Below are positions 37,075-45,540 of a stretch of 64,000 bases of DNA, one piece after another. Source of the DNA: Nitrospira tepida (lineage in GTDB: Bacteria > Nitrospirota > Nitrospiria > Nitrospirales > Nitrospiraceae). The stretch covers positions 4,188,461 to 4,252,460 of the forward strand of contig NZ_OX365700.1 in the NCBI RefSeq assembly GCF_947241125.1, written 5' to 3'. The translations under genes and the position numbers were made by a program. The notes under the pieces were generated by a model. The model searched no databases and was not told the origin of the DNA. It saw nothing but the letters and a program-made list of their open reading frames with translations. The first letter of the stretch is position 1, and every line of letters begins with the position of its first letter.

Positions 37075-37644
37075 ATGGCCGCGATCTTCACCATTATTTC
37101 CAGTCTGATCTTTACGATGCTTTGGGCGCCGGTCTCCTCCACCGCCGATGTCGGCGACGGCTCCGCTGCCGTCCGTCAGCGAGCGGACCAGGCCTTCGAG
37201 CGTCTGCACCAGCTCGCTGGAAACCAACAGACCGGAGCCGCTGTGTCCCGCCAGGAGCGCTCGCTGCCGCTCGACCCTACTTCCTATTCCCCGGACTCAT
37301 ATCTGATCGGAACCGGCCATGGCGATCTGGCGAAAGGCCGCATTACCTGCCAACGGGTCGCCGAATTGTCGGCGCGCACCGACCTGGCCAAACAGATCCG
37401 TGTGCTGGTCAAAGAGCACGCCATTGATCGAGTGCGCGAGCGCACCGGCCACAACAGCGAGCAGGACATCGAAATCCTCCGCGAGGAACTCGTCCAGGAA
37501 TATCTCCAAGGCGTGAAGATCATTGACCGGCGATTCGACGAGGCCAACGGCACCTGTTCCAGCACCGCCGTCATGCCCAAGCAGGCTGTTGCCCCCGGCC
37601 TTCAGCGCAAATCCTCAGAACCCCCGCCACACCCGGCACGATAG
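37075..37644 (+). CDS. Exported LPP20/FlgP-like protein
   Basis: A 189-residue protein with a signal sequence (about 1-24, no lipobox cysteine). Its core domain has the LPP20 pattern YLIGTGHGDLAKG, CQRVAELSARTDLAKQIRVLV and a helical region EQDIEILREELVQEYLQGVK. LPP20 relatives include Vibrio FlgP, an outer-membrane-associated flagellar disk protein. Here no flagellar genes are in view. It starts at ATG 37075, 2 bases after the previous stop, with GGAGGTAAGTAACC as SD, so the two are coupled. Two cysteines (TCQ, TCS) could form a disulfide. Confidence 0.72.
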   Translation: MAAIFTIISSLIFTMLWAPVSSTADVGDGSAAVRQRADQAFERLHQLAGNQQTGAAVSRQERSLPLDPTSYSPDSYLIGTGHGDLAKGRITCQRVAELSARTDLAKQIRVLVKEHAIDRVRERTGHNSEQDIEILREELVQEYLQGVKIIDRRFDEANGTCSSTAVMPKQAVAPGLQRKSSEPPPHPAR

Positions 37645-37714
37645 GTTGGTCGGTCTCATGTCTTCCCGCCCCTCGTTGCACTGGAGGTTCGGTTTCGGGT
37701 AAGTACATCCCGCC

Positions 37715-38983
37715 ATGCCGCTCGACAACAACTTCCAACATGCGGAGTACAGCCGGGCCGAGCCGAAGGACCGGCTGATCTACCGGGAGCTGCCTTCCGA
37801 TCCAGCTCCCGATTCCCCGGCCTGGTCGGATGCCATGGCCCTATCCGGGAGGCAACTGGCTCGGAACGGCGTTCGGCTGGTGATGCTGCTGCACGGGTCT
37901 CTGCTAGGCTCCGATCTCTTCGGCATGCAACGGCTTGATGAGGTCGGCGGACTCAAGCGTGGCTATTCGCGGGGCATCTCCGGTTTGGATGCGCTGCTGG
38001 CCCTGATGCGGGAATCGACGAATGGCCTGGCCGGCCCGCCCGGCTGGCCCCGTCCGCCGTACCGAAACGACGCGGCCACGAAACAGATGCTGGACGAGAC
38101 CTTGGGTGACGCGGGAAACGTGACGGAACATGCGCTGCAACTCTTTCGGAAAGCTCTCAACCGGGACCTCCCCAAACCGATCGCCTGCGAACGGTACCTC
38201 TGGTCCTGCGAGCACCACCATCTGGGACGGGCGCAGGCGGCCTGTCGCTTGCTGGATGATCTGCACCGGTGGACGGAGGACCTCAGGCTCGGACCAGGCG
38301 ATCGCATTCTGGTCCAGGCCCACGGGCAGGCCGGCCTCTTGCTCGCCCTTGCGTCGAATCTCCTCGCCCCGGAGAAACTGTCCGGCTACCTGCGCTTCTT
38401 CTCGATCTTGAACGACGCGGCCGGACAGAACCCCTCCGGCTCGGTCGGCCAGAAATTGCTGGGAACGCTGGACCGGCGGTTGCGGGAGAAGACGATCTTG
38501 AACGGAGCCGCCCTCGACGTGGTGACGTTCGGCACGCCGGTGCGATACGGCTGGGACCCAGCCGGAATCGGCAAACTGTTGCATATCGTGAACCAGCGAA
38601 TGCTCCGGATCGACGGCAAGACCTGGCTGGCGAAAACGGAACTGCCGCAGATCACGATGGAACTGCCTATCGCCTGGGGCGGAGATTACGTGCAGCAACT
38701 GGCCGTCGCCGGCACGGACGCCACGCCCGTTTCGACCGAGGCCCAAGCCGCAAACAAGGCCTTATGGGAGTTGCTGGAACCCTGGGACGGATTCGAACGG
38801 TGGTTGGAATGCGCCCGTCGGTCCGTACGCTGCCACAACGACGGGCTCTGCCTCTTGGCGGACTACAAGGATTCGACCGGCTCAACCCAAGCGCGCGACC
38901 ACTACTACGGCCATGCCGCCTACACCCGCCTGAACGCGATGCTGTTCAACACCTCCGAGATCGCGGCCGCCTTATACCCATAG
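37715..38983 (+). CDS. Lipase-fold (alpha/beta-hydrolase-like) protein lacking the nucleophile serine
   Basis: A 422-residue cytoplasmic-looking protein. The pattern of a lipase is recognisable by eye: the oxyanion-side strand VRLVMLLHGSLLG near residue 53, the strand-elbow-helix ILVQAHGQAGLLLALAS near residue 200, and VVTFGTPVRYGW near residue 270. The elbow, normally G-x-S-x-G, reads A-H-G-Q-A, so the catalytic Ser is Gly. Large insertions separate the parts. There is no signal peptide. It follows the exported pair by 70 bases on the same strand. The function is unknown, and a binding or scaffolding role is inferred from the lost nucleophile. Confidence 0.65.
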   Translation: MPLDNNFQHAEYSRAEPKDRLIYRELPSDPAPDSPAWSDAMALSGRQLARNGVRLVMLLHGSLLGSDLFGMQRLDEVGGLKRGYSRGISGLDALLALMRESTNGLAGPPGWPRPPYRNDAATKQMLDETLGDAGNVTEHALQLFRKALNRDLPKPIACERYLWSCEHHHLGRAQAACRLLDDLHRWTEDLRLGPGDRILVQAHGQAGLLLALASNLLAPEKLSGYLRFFSILNDAAGQNPSGSVGQKLLGTLDRRLREKTILNGAALDVVTFGTPVRYGWDPAGIGKLLHIVNQRMLRIDGKTWLAKTELPQITMELPIAWGGDYVQQLAVAGTDATPVSTEAQAANKALWELLEPWDGFERWLECARRSVRCHNDGLCLLADYKDSTGSTQARDHYYGHAAYTRLNAMLFNTSEIAAALYP

Positions 38984-39012
38984 GCTGCCGGTGGTTCCTT
39001 GTCTTTTGCCCT

Positions 39013-39963
39013 TCAGGGGCGGCCAGTGGCCGCGGTTCCCGTCGTACGGTGCTTGGTCAGCGAGACCAGGTCGTCCAGAAATCCTTGCACCTCCTGGTCG
39101 GTGGGCCTTCGTTCGACGACCACCAACGATCCGTGATTCGAGGCCAGAAAATTCTTCACGGCCACGGCGCGCTGCTCGGGCGTCGCCGGCTCCGGAACGA
39201 TCGCGATTTTCACCTGCCAGGACGAGAGCACCCAATATTTCGGCTTGGGATCCGTTTCCTGCACATAGAAATGGCCGGACGCATCCTGGAGCGCGCGAAT
39301 GTGCTCGTCCTTGAGCACCTCTTGCCCGCTTCCCGCGTCAAAATAACGGGAATTCAGCACCGCATCGGCCCCGGTCAGCAGGCCCCGGACAACCAACAGC
39401 TCCTGGCCGAGAATCGCCTGTAAACAAGCCTCGTTGCGAAACGCCTGCTTCAATTCGTCCGCGGAAACAACTACCTGGGAGGTATCCGCCAAGACAGGCA
39501 TGGCGGTCGCCGACTGGGTTACCGCCAGATTGATCCGGGGAATCTTCTGCATGGCCGTTTTGAGAAACGGCGGCAAGCTCTCCTCGAGCAGTTTGAATCG
39601 AGGAGGGGGCCCGGAGGACCAGAGTTCGGCCACTTCCTTCGGCTCCGGCAACCGGTCCATGGGGACCAGGCAGGCCGGGTGAAGCGGACGAGGGTGCCCT
39701 TTCTTGAATACAGCGCCTGGACGGGAAGGCTCGGCGAACGACGGAATCGCCACCAGCCGCGAATACTGTGCGGCGAGCCCCAGATCCCGCTCCAACGCCT
39801 CCAAATAACGCTGCTTGGCTTCCGCATAGCTCGCCCGCACCGGCGCCCTTGCCTGCCCGGCGCAGCCGGCGCAGGCTAGAACCAGCGCGATGAGGATCAG
39901 CCAGCGACTCCGAGGCAGCAGGTGTGACCGGTGGAAAGGAACACCTTCATCCAACTCGTTCAT
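39013..39963 (-). CDS. Lipoprotein with CsgG-like features
   Basis: A 316-residue lipoprotein. The signal peptide ends in a clear lipobox LVLACAGC near residue 34. The mature part contains LLTGADAVLNSRYFDAGSGQEVL and FLASNHGSLVVVERRPTDQEV, loosely matching the CsgG/FlgO pattern in which a GADAVL-like strand, a D-x-x-TGEVL-like strand and a VVERxxL segment occur, although the order differs from canonical CsgG. Residues 75-130 are Pro-rich. It is convergent with the lipase-fold gene. ATG 39963 lacks a strong SD. The CsgG link is tentative. Confidence 0.65.
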   Translation of the reverse strand: MNELDEGVPFHRSHLLPRSRWLILIALVLACAGCAGQARAPVRASYAEAKQRYLEALERDLGLAAQYSRLVAIPSFAEPSRPGAVFKKGHPRPLHPACLVPMDRLPEPKEVAELWSSGPPPRFKLLEESLPPFLKTAMQKIPRINLAVTQSATAMPVLADTSQVVVSADELKQAFRNEACLQAILGQELLVVRGLLTGADAVLNSRYFDAGSGQEVLKDEHIRALQDASGHFYVQETDPKPKYWVLSSWQVKIAIVPEPATPEQRAVAVKNFLASNHGSLVVVERRPTDQEVQGFLDDLVSLTKHRTTGTAATGRP

Positions 39964-40109
39964 GAAGCAGTTTTCAATTCAGTCTCAACCCAACTTGACC
40001 CAGCTCGTCGGCCATCGGCCCACGGTCCAGTCCCCAGCCTACTGCGAAGTCCGCCAAAGCTCAAGGGAACCGAAGTTCACAGCCTGGCGCAAGGTCGGCT
40101 GGAGCGGCC

Positions 40110-40364
40110 TCATTTCTTGAAGATCAGCCTTGGAGAAGTCAGGTCGCCGAAACCCACCGCGACCAGTTCCCACCCGGCGGCGCCATACTCGTTCAAAACC
40201 GTCTGCATGTTCTGAATGTCCGTGGTGGCTTCCACGATCTTATACTGGAATTTCCGCGGTTCCTGCGCCCCGGCCTGGAACCAGCGCCCGCCCAGCATCA
40301 GGGCCAGCGCAAAACCGAGCAAGGCCAGTCCGAATGATAAGGATGTGCTGCGAAGGAGCGTCAT
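40110..40364 (-). CDS. Exported DUF4177-like small protein
   Basis: An 84-residue protein with a signal peptide or single anchor (about 10-30, LALLGFALALMLGG) and a DUF4177-type domain: KFQYKIVEATTDIQNMQTVLNEYGAAGWELVAV (split at GAAGWELV, the family core). ATG 40364 follows TTGGAGGCGACCT. The domain is about 50 residues and of unknown role. It lies between a metallopeptidase-family gene and the lipoprotein on the same strand. Confidence 0.78.
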   Translation of the reverse strand: MTLLRSTSLSFGLALLGFALALMLGGRWFQAGAQEPRKFQYKIVEATTDIQNMQTVLNEYGAAGWELVAVGFGDLTSPRLIFKK

Positions 40365-40435
40365 AGGTCGCCTCCAACTCTGGTGCCGAAATGATCACGA
40401 AATGATCAATAGTGGCGCAAGACTCCGTCCGGAGT

Positions 40436-40822
40436 TCAATACGGCATCTCGTCGTCGTCCAGGCCGAAATGGTGCCCGATCTCATGGACCACCGTGTCGC
40501 GCACTTCCTGGACCACTTCTTTTTTGGTGCGGCACAGCCGCAGAATCGGCCCCCGATAGATGGAGATGTGCGCCGGGAGTTGTCCGCCCGCCTGGAAAAA
40601 CGATTCCTTATCGATCGAAACGCCCTGATACAGCCCCAGGAGGTCATCCTCGCTTTCCAGTTCCAACTCGTCGAGCACCTCCGGCGACGGCTCCTCTTCC
40701 ACTACGACGGCTACGTTGGCCAAATGCCGGGCATAGGGCTCGGGCACGCTGTCAAGCGCCTCCTGGACCAGAGCCTGAAACTCGGCCTCCGAAACGGACA
40801 AAGTTCGCAATCGCCGTGACAT
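40436..40822 (-). CDS. Metallopeptidase family protein (zincin-like, DUF1025 type)
   Basis: A 128-residue minimal zincin. The HExxH motif is in TVVHEIGHHFGLDDDEM near residues 112-116, with His/Asp following as in the family. The N-terminal helix FQALVQEALDSVPEPY and the LLGLYQGVSI and PAHISIYRGPI strands match the family. No signal peptide is seen. Its substrate is unknown. It starts at ATG 40822. The 72-base gap to the DUF4177-like gene permits cotranscription. Confidence 0.88.
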   Translation of the reverse strand: MSRRLRTLSVSEAEFQALVQEALDSVPEPYARHLANVAVVVEEEPSPEVLDELELESEDDLLGLYQGVSIDKESFFQAGGQLPAHISIYRGPILRLCRTKKEVVQEVRDTVVHEIGHHFGLDDDEMPY

Positions 40823-41329
40823 GATTGGCTGGTGAATAATCGATTCACCCCTCCGATCAATCCCCGTATTAAGCGGCGTCTGTCATCTGCGAGGCAGTTG
40901 GTGTGGGCTTCACTGCGCGCATCCAACGAAGGCCCTCTATGGCTGCGGGTTGTGCGAGCAGATTTATGACTACTCCCTCCAAGCTCGCTCGTGGTCCTTT
41001 TTCTCCGGGAGGACGCTCATGCTGGTCCCGCTGCGGCCGTCACCTCCCGTTGCATGTGGGAAAGCGCAATGGGTAGGCCGGCACTCCCCTTATATTTCTC
41101 TTCCAGTGATTTCTTCTCTTCTGGCAGGCAACTGGTGGGGTCTCCACTGCGCGCATGGAGGGAGCACCTTCTGAGTGTGCGGCCTCTGCGAGCACAGAGA
41201 CCCTACCAGTTGCCTTGCCTCCTCTTCGTACGCGCGTTCCGGGAGCACAGGACCAGTATGGGCGTCCTTCCACTCTTTTGCCTGGAGCCACAGTGGGTCC
41301 AAGGATCGTCTTAAGCTGGCTGGTCCCCT
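40823..41329. repeat. Non-coding region with imperfect direct and inverted repeats
   Basis: 507 bases with no convincing gene. A 32-base segment at 40891-40922 recurs at 41125-41156 with 26 matches. Two nested inverted repeats are visible: 41126-41144 with 41197-41215 (18/19 matching) and 41007-41028 with 41250-41271 (19/22). The arms are centred near 41140-41170, so the region could fold as one large imperfect palindrome. It may be a decayed mobile element or a structured RNA. Confidence 0.5.
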
Positions 41330-44014
41330 CTACGGATGCGCCGCCCGCCAATTGTTCCCCACCCCTAAATCCACCTTCAGCGGCACCGACAGGCCCAGCT
41401 TCTCCCCCGTCGCCTCCATTTCCGACCGGACAAGCTGTTTCGCCCGTTCCACCTCGTCTTCCGGAGTCTCGAACACCAATTCATCATGCACCTGCAAGAT
41501 CATCTTGGTCTGAGGCAGTTCGTCGCGAAGCCGCCGGTGCACATGGATCATCGCCAGCTTGATGAGGTCCGCGGCCGAGCCTTGAATGGGACTGTTCACT
41601 GCCATGCGCTCGCCGAAGCCGCGCTGGACCGGGTCGGCACTGGCGATCTCCGGAATGGGCCGCCTGCGCCCGAGAATCGTGGTCGTGTAGCCCCGTTCGC
41701 GCGCCTGGTCGATCGTCCGATCGAGGAAGGCTTTCACCGCCGCATAGCGCTCGAAATAGGCGTCGATATATTTCTTGGCCTCGGCCTGGGTGGTCCCCAG
41801 ATTCTGGGACAACCCATAGGGGCTGATGCCGTAGAGAATCCCGAAGACCACCGTCTTGGCGGCGCGGCGCATCTCCTTCGTGATGCGGTCCGGCGGAAGG
41901 TTGAATATCTCCACGGCGGTGGCCATGTGAATGTCCTCGCCCCGCTCAAAGACCTTGATCAGCTTTTCGTCCTGCGAGAGGTGCGCGAGAATTCGCGGCT
42001 CGATCTGGCTGTAATCCGCCGACAGCAGCAGATGTCCCGGCGGCGGCACGAAGGCCTCGCGGATGCGCAGGCCGTATTCTCCCTTGACGGGAATGTTCTG
42101 AAGATTGGGATCGGCGGAGGACAGGCGGCCGGTCGCGGCCACTGTCTGGTTCAGCGACGTATGCAGGCGTCCCGTTTCCGGATTGACCAGGTTCGGCAGC
42201 GCTTCCACATAGGTCGATTTGAGCTTGCTCAGGCTGCGGTAGTTGAGAATCTGGGCCGGCAGCTCATGCTGCGACGCCAACTGCGTGAGCGTGTCTTCAT
42301 CGGTGGAATACCCGGTCTTCGTCTTGCGGACCGGCTTGAGGCCCAATTTCTCGAACAGCACGGCGGCCAACTGTTTCGGCGAATTGATGTTGAAGGCGCC
42401 GCCCGCAATGGACGCGATCTGTCCCATCATCCGGTCCAATTCGCGCTCCAGCTCCTTGTTCAATTCCTCCAAGGCCGAGACGTCGAGCAGGAAGCCCTGC
42501 CGCTCGATCTCGGCCAGCACCGGCACGAGCGGCATCTCCACCTCCTCGAATAGCCACAGCATGCCCTGGGCTTCCAAACCTTCCCTCAGGACCGGCACGA
42601 GCCGCTGGACGACGGTTGCGGCTTCGCCGGCCTGATGAGCCCCGGGCGGAGGCTGGACCGTAAAGAGATCGACCGGCGGTTCGGCCGGCCCGCCCATGCG
42701 GACCCCGCGAAGCTGATAGCCCAGCGTATCGAGCGCCACGGTCTCCAGACTATGGCTGCGACGGTTGGGGTTCAGCAGATAGGCTGCGATCATCGTATCG
42801 AACAGGGGGCTCGCAAGATCGATCCCCTCCCGTTTGAGCGCCAGCCACACGGGCTTGAGATCATGAGCCGCCTTCAGCACGGCCTGATCGCTCAACAGGT
42901 CTTTCAACAGCGGATCGAACCCGGAGCCCGGCCCCTCTACATAATAGACTGGATCGGCATCCGGTCCGCTCAGGGCCAGGCCCAACACATCCGCGCGGAC
43001 CGGCACCTGTTCGCTCAGCACACAGGCCAGCACGAGAGAACCGGTCTGCCTGATCCGGTCCGCGAACCGCTGCAGGTCCGGCCGATCGTGGAGCAGCGAC
43101 AGCCCTTCGCCCAGCGCCTCAGTCTCAGCCGGTGTCACCTGGAGCGTGCGCAAGAGACTATGAAATTCCAGTTCGCGGAGGAGCGGAGCGAGTTGGTCAG
43201 ACTCCAGCGGCTTGACCCGATAGTCCTCCGCGTGAAACTCGATCGGCGCATCCACGTGGATCGTCGCCAACTTCCGGCTGAGCCTGGCCATCTCGGCTTG
43301 CTCCGTCAGCAACGTCTTCGTTTTGGGCGGCTTCACCTCGTCCAGCCGGGCCAGCATCCCCTCGATCGTGCCAAACTCCGCGATGAGCTTGGCCGCCGTC
43401 TTCTCGCCGATGCCCTTGACCCCCGGGATATTGTCCGTCGCATCCCCGACCAGTCCCATGACCTCGACCACGCGCCCCGGCTCGACCCCGAACCGCTCGC
43501 GACAATCCGCCTCGTCAAACCATCGTTCTTTGACCGGGTCGTAGATGCGCACGGCCGGCGTCAGCAGTTGAAACATGTCCTTGTCGCTCGTCACGATCGC
43601 CACGTCGTACCCGGCCTGCTCCGCCTGCCGCGCCAACGAACCGATGAGGTCGTCGGCCTCATACCCCTGCAGGCGCACGACCGGAATCCGGAAGGCTTCC
43701 ACCACCTTGTGAATGTACGGAATCTGCGCCTGCATCCCGTCCGGCATCGGCGGCCGCTGGGCCTTGTACGCCTTGAATTCCTCGTGCCGGTGGGTGGGTC
43801 CTTTCTCGTCGAACACGATCGCGAGGCCCTGCGGCTGATGCTCGCGCAGGATCTTGGTGAGCATGGTCGTGAACCCATAAATGGCGTTGGTCTGGAGACC
43901 CTTGGAGTTGGTCAGGGCCGGCAGGGCATAGAACGCCCGATAGATATAGGCGCTCCCGTCGATCAGATAGAGGAGCGGGCGCTCGGCGCCTTGAGATGTT
44001 AAGTCGGCGGCCAT
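41330..44014 (-). CDS. polA: DNA polymerase I
   Basis: Repair and Okazaki-fragment polymerase. The 894 residues comprise a 5'-3' exonuclease/FEN domain (about 12-295, LYLIDGSAYIYRAFYAL, IPGVKGIGEKTA), a central 3'-5' exonuclease-fold domain (about 305-480) and a family A polymerase domain with motif A LLSADYSQIEPRILAHL, motif B RRAAKTVVFGILYG and motif C QVHDELVFE. The proofreading acidic residues look absent: motif I reads LACVLSEQV without D-x-E, motif II reads AHDLKPVWLAL, and motif III lacks its Tyr/Asp. It is therefore probably non-proofreading, like Taq polymerase. It starts at ATG 44014. Confidence 0.96.
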   Translation of the reverse strand: MAADLTSQGAERPLLYLIDGSAYIYRAFYALPALTNSKGLQTNAIYGFTTMLTKILREHQPQGLAIVFDEKGPTHRHEEFKAYKAQRPPMPDGMQAQIPYIHKVVEAFRIPVVRLQGYEADDLIGSLARQAEQAGYDVAIVTSDKDMFQLLTPAVRIYDPVKERWFDEADCRERFGVEPGRVVEVMGLVGDATDNIPGVKGIGEKTAAKLIAEFGTIEGMLARLDEVKPPKTKTLLTEQAEMARLSRKLATIHVDAPIEFHAEDYRVKPLESDQLAPLLRELEFHSLLRTLQVTPAETEALGEGLSLLHDRPDLQRFADRIRQTGSLVLACVLSEQVPVRADVLGLALSGPDADPVYYVEGPGSGFDPLLKDLLSDQAVLKAAHDLKPVWLALKREGIDLASPLFDTMIAAYLLNPNRRSHSLETVALDTLGYQLRGVRMGGPAEPPVDLFTVQPPPGAHQAGEAATVVQRLVPVLREGLEAQGMLWLFEEVEMPLVPVLAEIERQGFLLDVSALEELNKELERELDRMMGQIASIAGGAFNINSPKQLAAVLFEKLGLKPVRKTKTGYSTDEDTLTQLASQHELPAQILNYRSLSKLKSTYVEALPNLVNPETGRLHTSLNQTVAATGRLSSADPNLQNIPVKGEYGLRIREAFVPPPGHLLLSADYSQIEPRILAHLSQDEKLIKVFERGEDIHMATAVEIFNLPPDRITKEMRRAAKTVVFGILYGISPYGLSQNLGTTQAEAKKYIDAYFERYAAVKAFLDRTIDQARERGYTTTILGRRRPIPEIASADPVQRGFGERMAVNSPIQGSAADLIKLAMIHVHRRLRDELPQTKMILQVHDELVFETPEDEVERAKQLVRSEMEATGEKLGLSVPLKVDLGVGNNWRAAHP

Positions 44015-44041
44015 ATCAGATCGATTCCTTCATGCCGTCGT

Positions 44042-44485
44042 TCAGCGGGGCTTGATCACCAGCGGAGGCGTGCCGAACTTCTCCCGCATCTTGTTGATCG
44101 TGGACAGCACCGTTGGCTGACCGATCAACTTTCGCTCGAGCTCCCGCTTGCCAGGAAAATCCATCAGTGAAATGCCGATCAGCATGGTGAGCAGCCCCTG
44201 GCCCGGCAGGAACAGCATGGCAAACCCGGCGAGCAAGAAGATCGCCCCAAGGATGTTCTTGATCAGGTGGCCGAGCATGCGCAACACAGGATGGTGGTTG
44301 CGCATCCATGAATGGGGATAGTCCGAATCGAAATAGTTCGACGGCAACCGGACCAGAATCAACGGAATGGCGATCAGGGTTCCGACGAAGAGGACCACGG
44401 AGGAGAACGCCAGCCAGAGCAACGTCTGGCCGGAGACATAGGACTGCACGGTGGAAAGAAAGGAGTCCATAAGCGGAACGGGCAT
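44042..44485 (-). CDS. PGPGW-type small membrane protein
   Basis: A membrane protein of 147 residues from ATG 44485 (142 from ATG 44470, neither with a strong SD). Two hydrophobic segments span about residues 20-45 (LAFSSVVLFVGTLIAIPLIL) and 75-115 (NILGAIFLLAGFAMLFLPGQ). FLPGQGLLTMLIGISLMDFPGK resembles the transmembrane PGPGW family, with a cytoplasmic basic tail (KRELERKLI). It is immediately upstream of polA by 27 bases. The function is unknown. Confidence 0.78.
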   Translation of the reverse strand: MPVPLMDSFLSTVQSYVSGQTLLWLAFSSVVLFVGTLIAIPLILVRLPSNYFDSDYPHSWMRNHHPVLRMLGHLIKNILGAIFLLAGFAMLFLPGQGLLTMLIGISLMDFPGKRELERKLIGQPTVLSTINKMREKFGTPPLVIKPR

Positions 44486-44616
44486 CGTAGCATGCAGCCT
44501 CGGCAGACAACAACGAGCGAAGGACCCGCAGGGTTCCGGTCGCACGGCGGAGATCAGTTCCGGGATTGACTCCGCCGTTTGCGGCTACGCCTGTCCGCGT
44601 TCCGGCCGCGCGCGGG

Positions 44617-44646
44617 TTTACGTCCTCGAAAGTCTCGGGCTATAAT
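44617..44646 (+). promoter_or_regulatory. Promoter for the 44690 exported-protein and DsrE-like genes
   Basis: TTTACG (44617-44622) and a perfect TATAAT (44641-44646) with an 18-base spacer, 43 bases upstream of the ATG at 44690. Confidence 0.55.
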
Positions 44647-44689
44647 GGCCCGGTATCCGGTTCGTCCGCTTCGATGGTGAGGCATACTC

Positions 44690-45055
44690 ATGCGCCGTCT
44701 GTCTCTCGACTGTATTGATCGGGTGGTCCGGTGCGGGCTGCTCGTCGTGGCCCTCTCGCCATTCATGCCGGTGCCGGCGACAGTGCAGGCCGGATCGGAC
44801 AGCGAGGTCGAGGTCGAGGTCAACAAAAAAGGACTCGGCAAGGAAGCCGTGCTTCGAAAAGGCCCGCACGAATGGTACATTCTGGTCGAAGTCACGCCGG
44901 ACAACACGGTGGTCCTGCGACAGGAAAAAAATCTCGACACCTACGTGCTCGATGACAGCGAGACTCACGACCGGTCGTTTACCCCCTCCGAGGTCGACGC
45001 CGTCATCGAGGAGTTCGTCAGCAGCGCCAAAGTCCAAGCCGCGAAGTACCAGTGA
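44690..45055 (+). CDS. Small exported protein of unknown function
   Basis: A 121-residue protein with a signal peptide (about 1-34, ending TVQAG). The mature part is charged: SEVEVEVNKKGLGKEAVLRK, then HEWYILVEVTPDNTVVLRQE and a C-terminal helix SEVDAVIEEFVSSAKVQAA. No family is recognised. ATG 44690 is downstream of a good promoter. Its stop overlaps the next gene's ATG (TGATG), so both are translationally coupled, linking an exported protein with a cytoplasmic DsrE-like one. Confidence 0.75.
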   Translation: MRRLSLDCIDRVVRCGLLVVALSPFMPVPATVQAGSDSEVEVEVNKKGLGKEAVLRKGPHEWYILVEVTPDNTVVLRQEKNLDTYVLDDSETHDRSFTPSEVDAVIEEFVSSAKVQAAKYQ

Positions 45056-45489
45056 TGTCCGGCACCACCCGTCCAGCCAAGCCGCGTTTCGTGATCTTCG
45101 CGCACAACGCCACCTACGACAAATTGCATCAGGTGGCGACGTTGGGCCTGACGGCCGCCGCCATGGGCAAGGAGGTCCTTGTCATCCTCTTGTTCTGGAC
45201 GATCAAGAAACTGGCCGACGGCCGGTTGGATGAAGTGGATTTTCCGCCCGAATACGCCTCGGCTGGAGATGAAGTGCGCCGGCTGCTGAAGGAAAAGAAG
45301 GTGCCGACGATTTCGGAGATGTTTCAGGAAGCCAAAGCGGTGGGATCATTGAGGCTGATCGCCTGCAGCGCCGGCCTGGAATACATGGGCGTCGATGCCG
45401 CGCGCGTCGCGAAGAACGTCGATGAGGTCATGGGCTTGCCGTCGATTCTTTCCCTTACCGCCCACGCGGAAACCAAGCTCTTTATTTAG
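45055..45489 (+). CDS. DsrE-family protein
   Basis: A 144-residue DsrE/DsrF-like fold. Strand-loop motifs are FVIFAHNATYDKLHQVATLG, AAAMGKEVLVILLFWTIKKL, and LRLIACSAGLEYMGVDAARV, with a single conserved-position cysteine in IACSAG. In sulfur relay, DsrE-type proteins accept persulfide from TusA. A related protein and a TusA-like one lie at 48177-49040. The start at ATG 45055 overlaps the upstream stop. Confidence 0.82.
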   Translation: MSGTTRPAKPRFVIFAHNATYDKLHQVATLGLTAAAMGKEVLVILLFWTIKKLADGRLDEVDFPPEYASAGDEVRRLLKEKKVPTISEMFQEAKAVGSLRLIACSAGLEYMGVDAARVAKNVDEVMGLPSILSLTAHAETKLFI

Positions 45490-45540
45490 TAGTCGCTCGC
45501 CGTTCCCTCCGCGTCGCCCGCCCGCATCACGGTTCCGGGT

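Noticed and set aside
40823-41329. Small coding frames in the repeat-rich spacer
   Set aside because: Frames differ between the repeat copies, have no SD and show no protein pattern.
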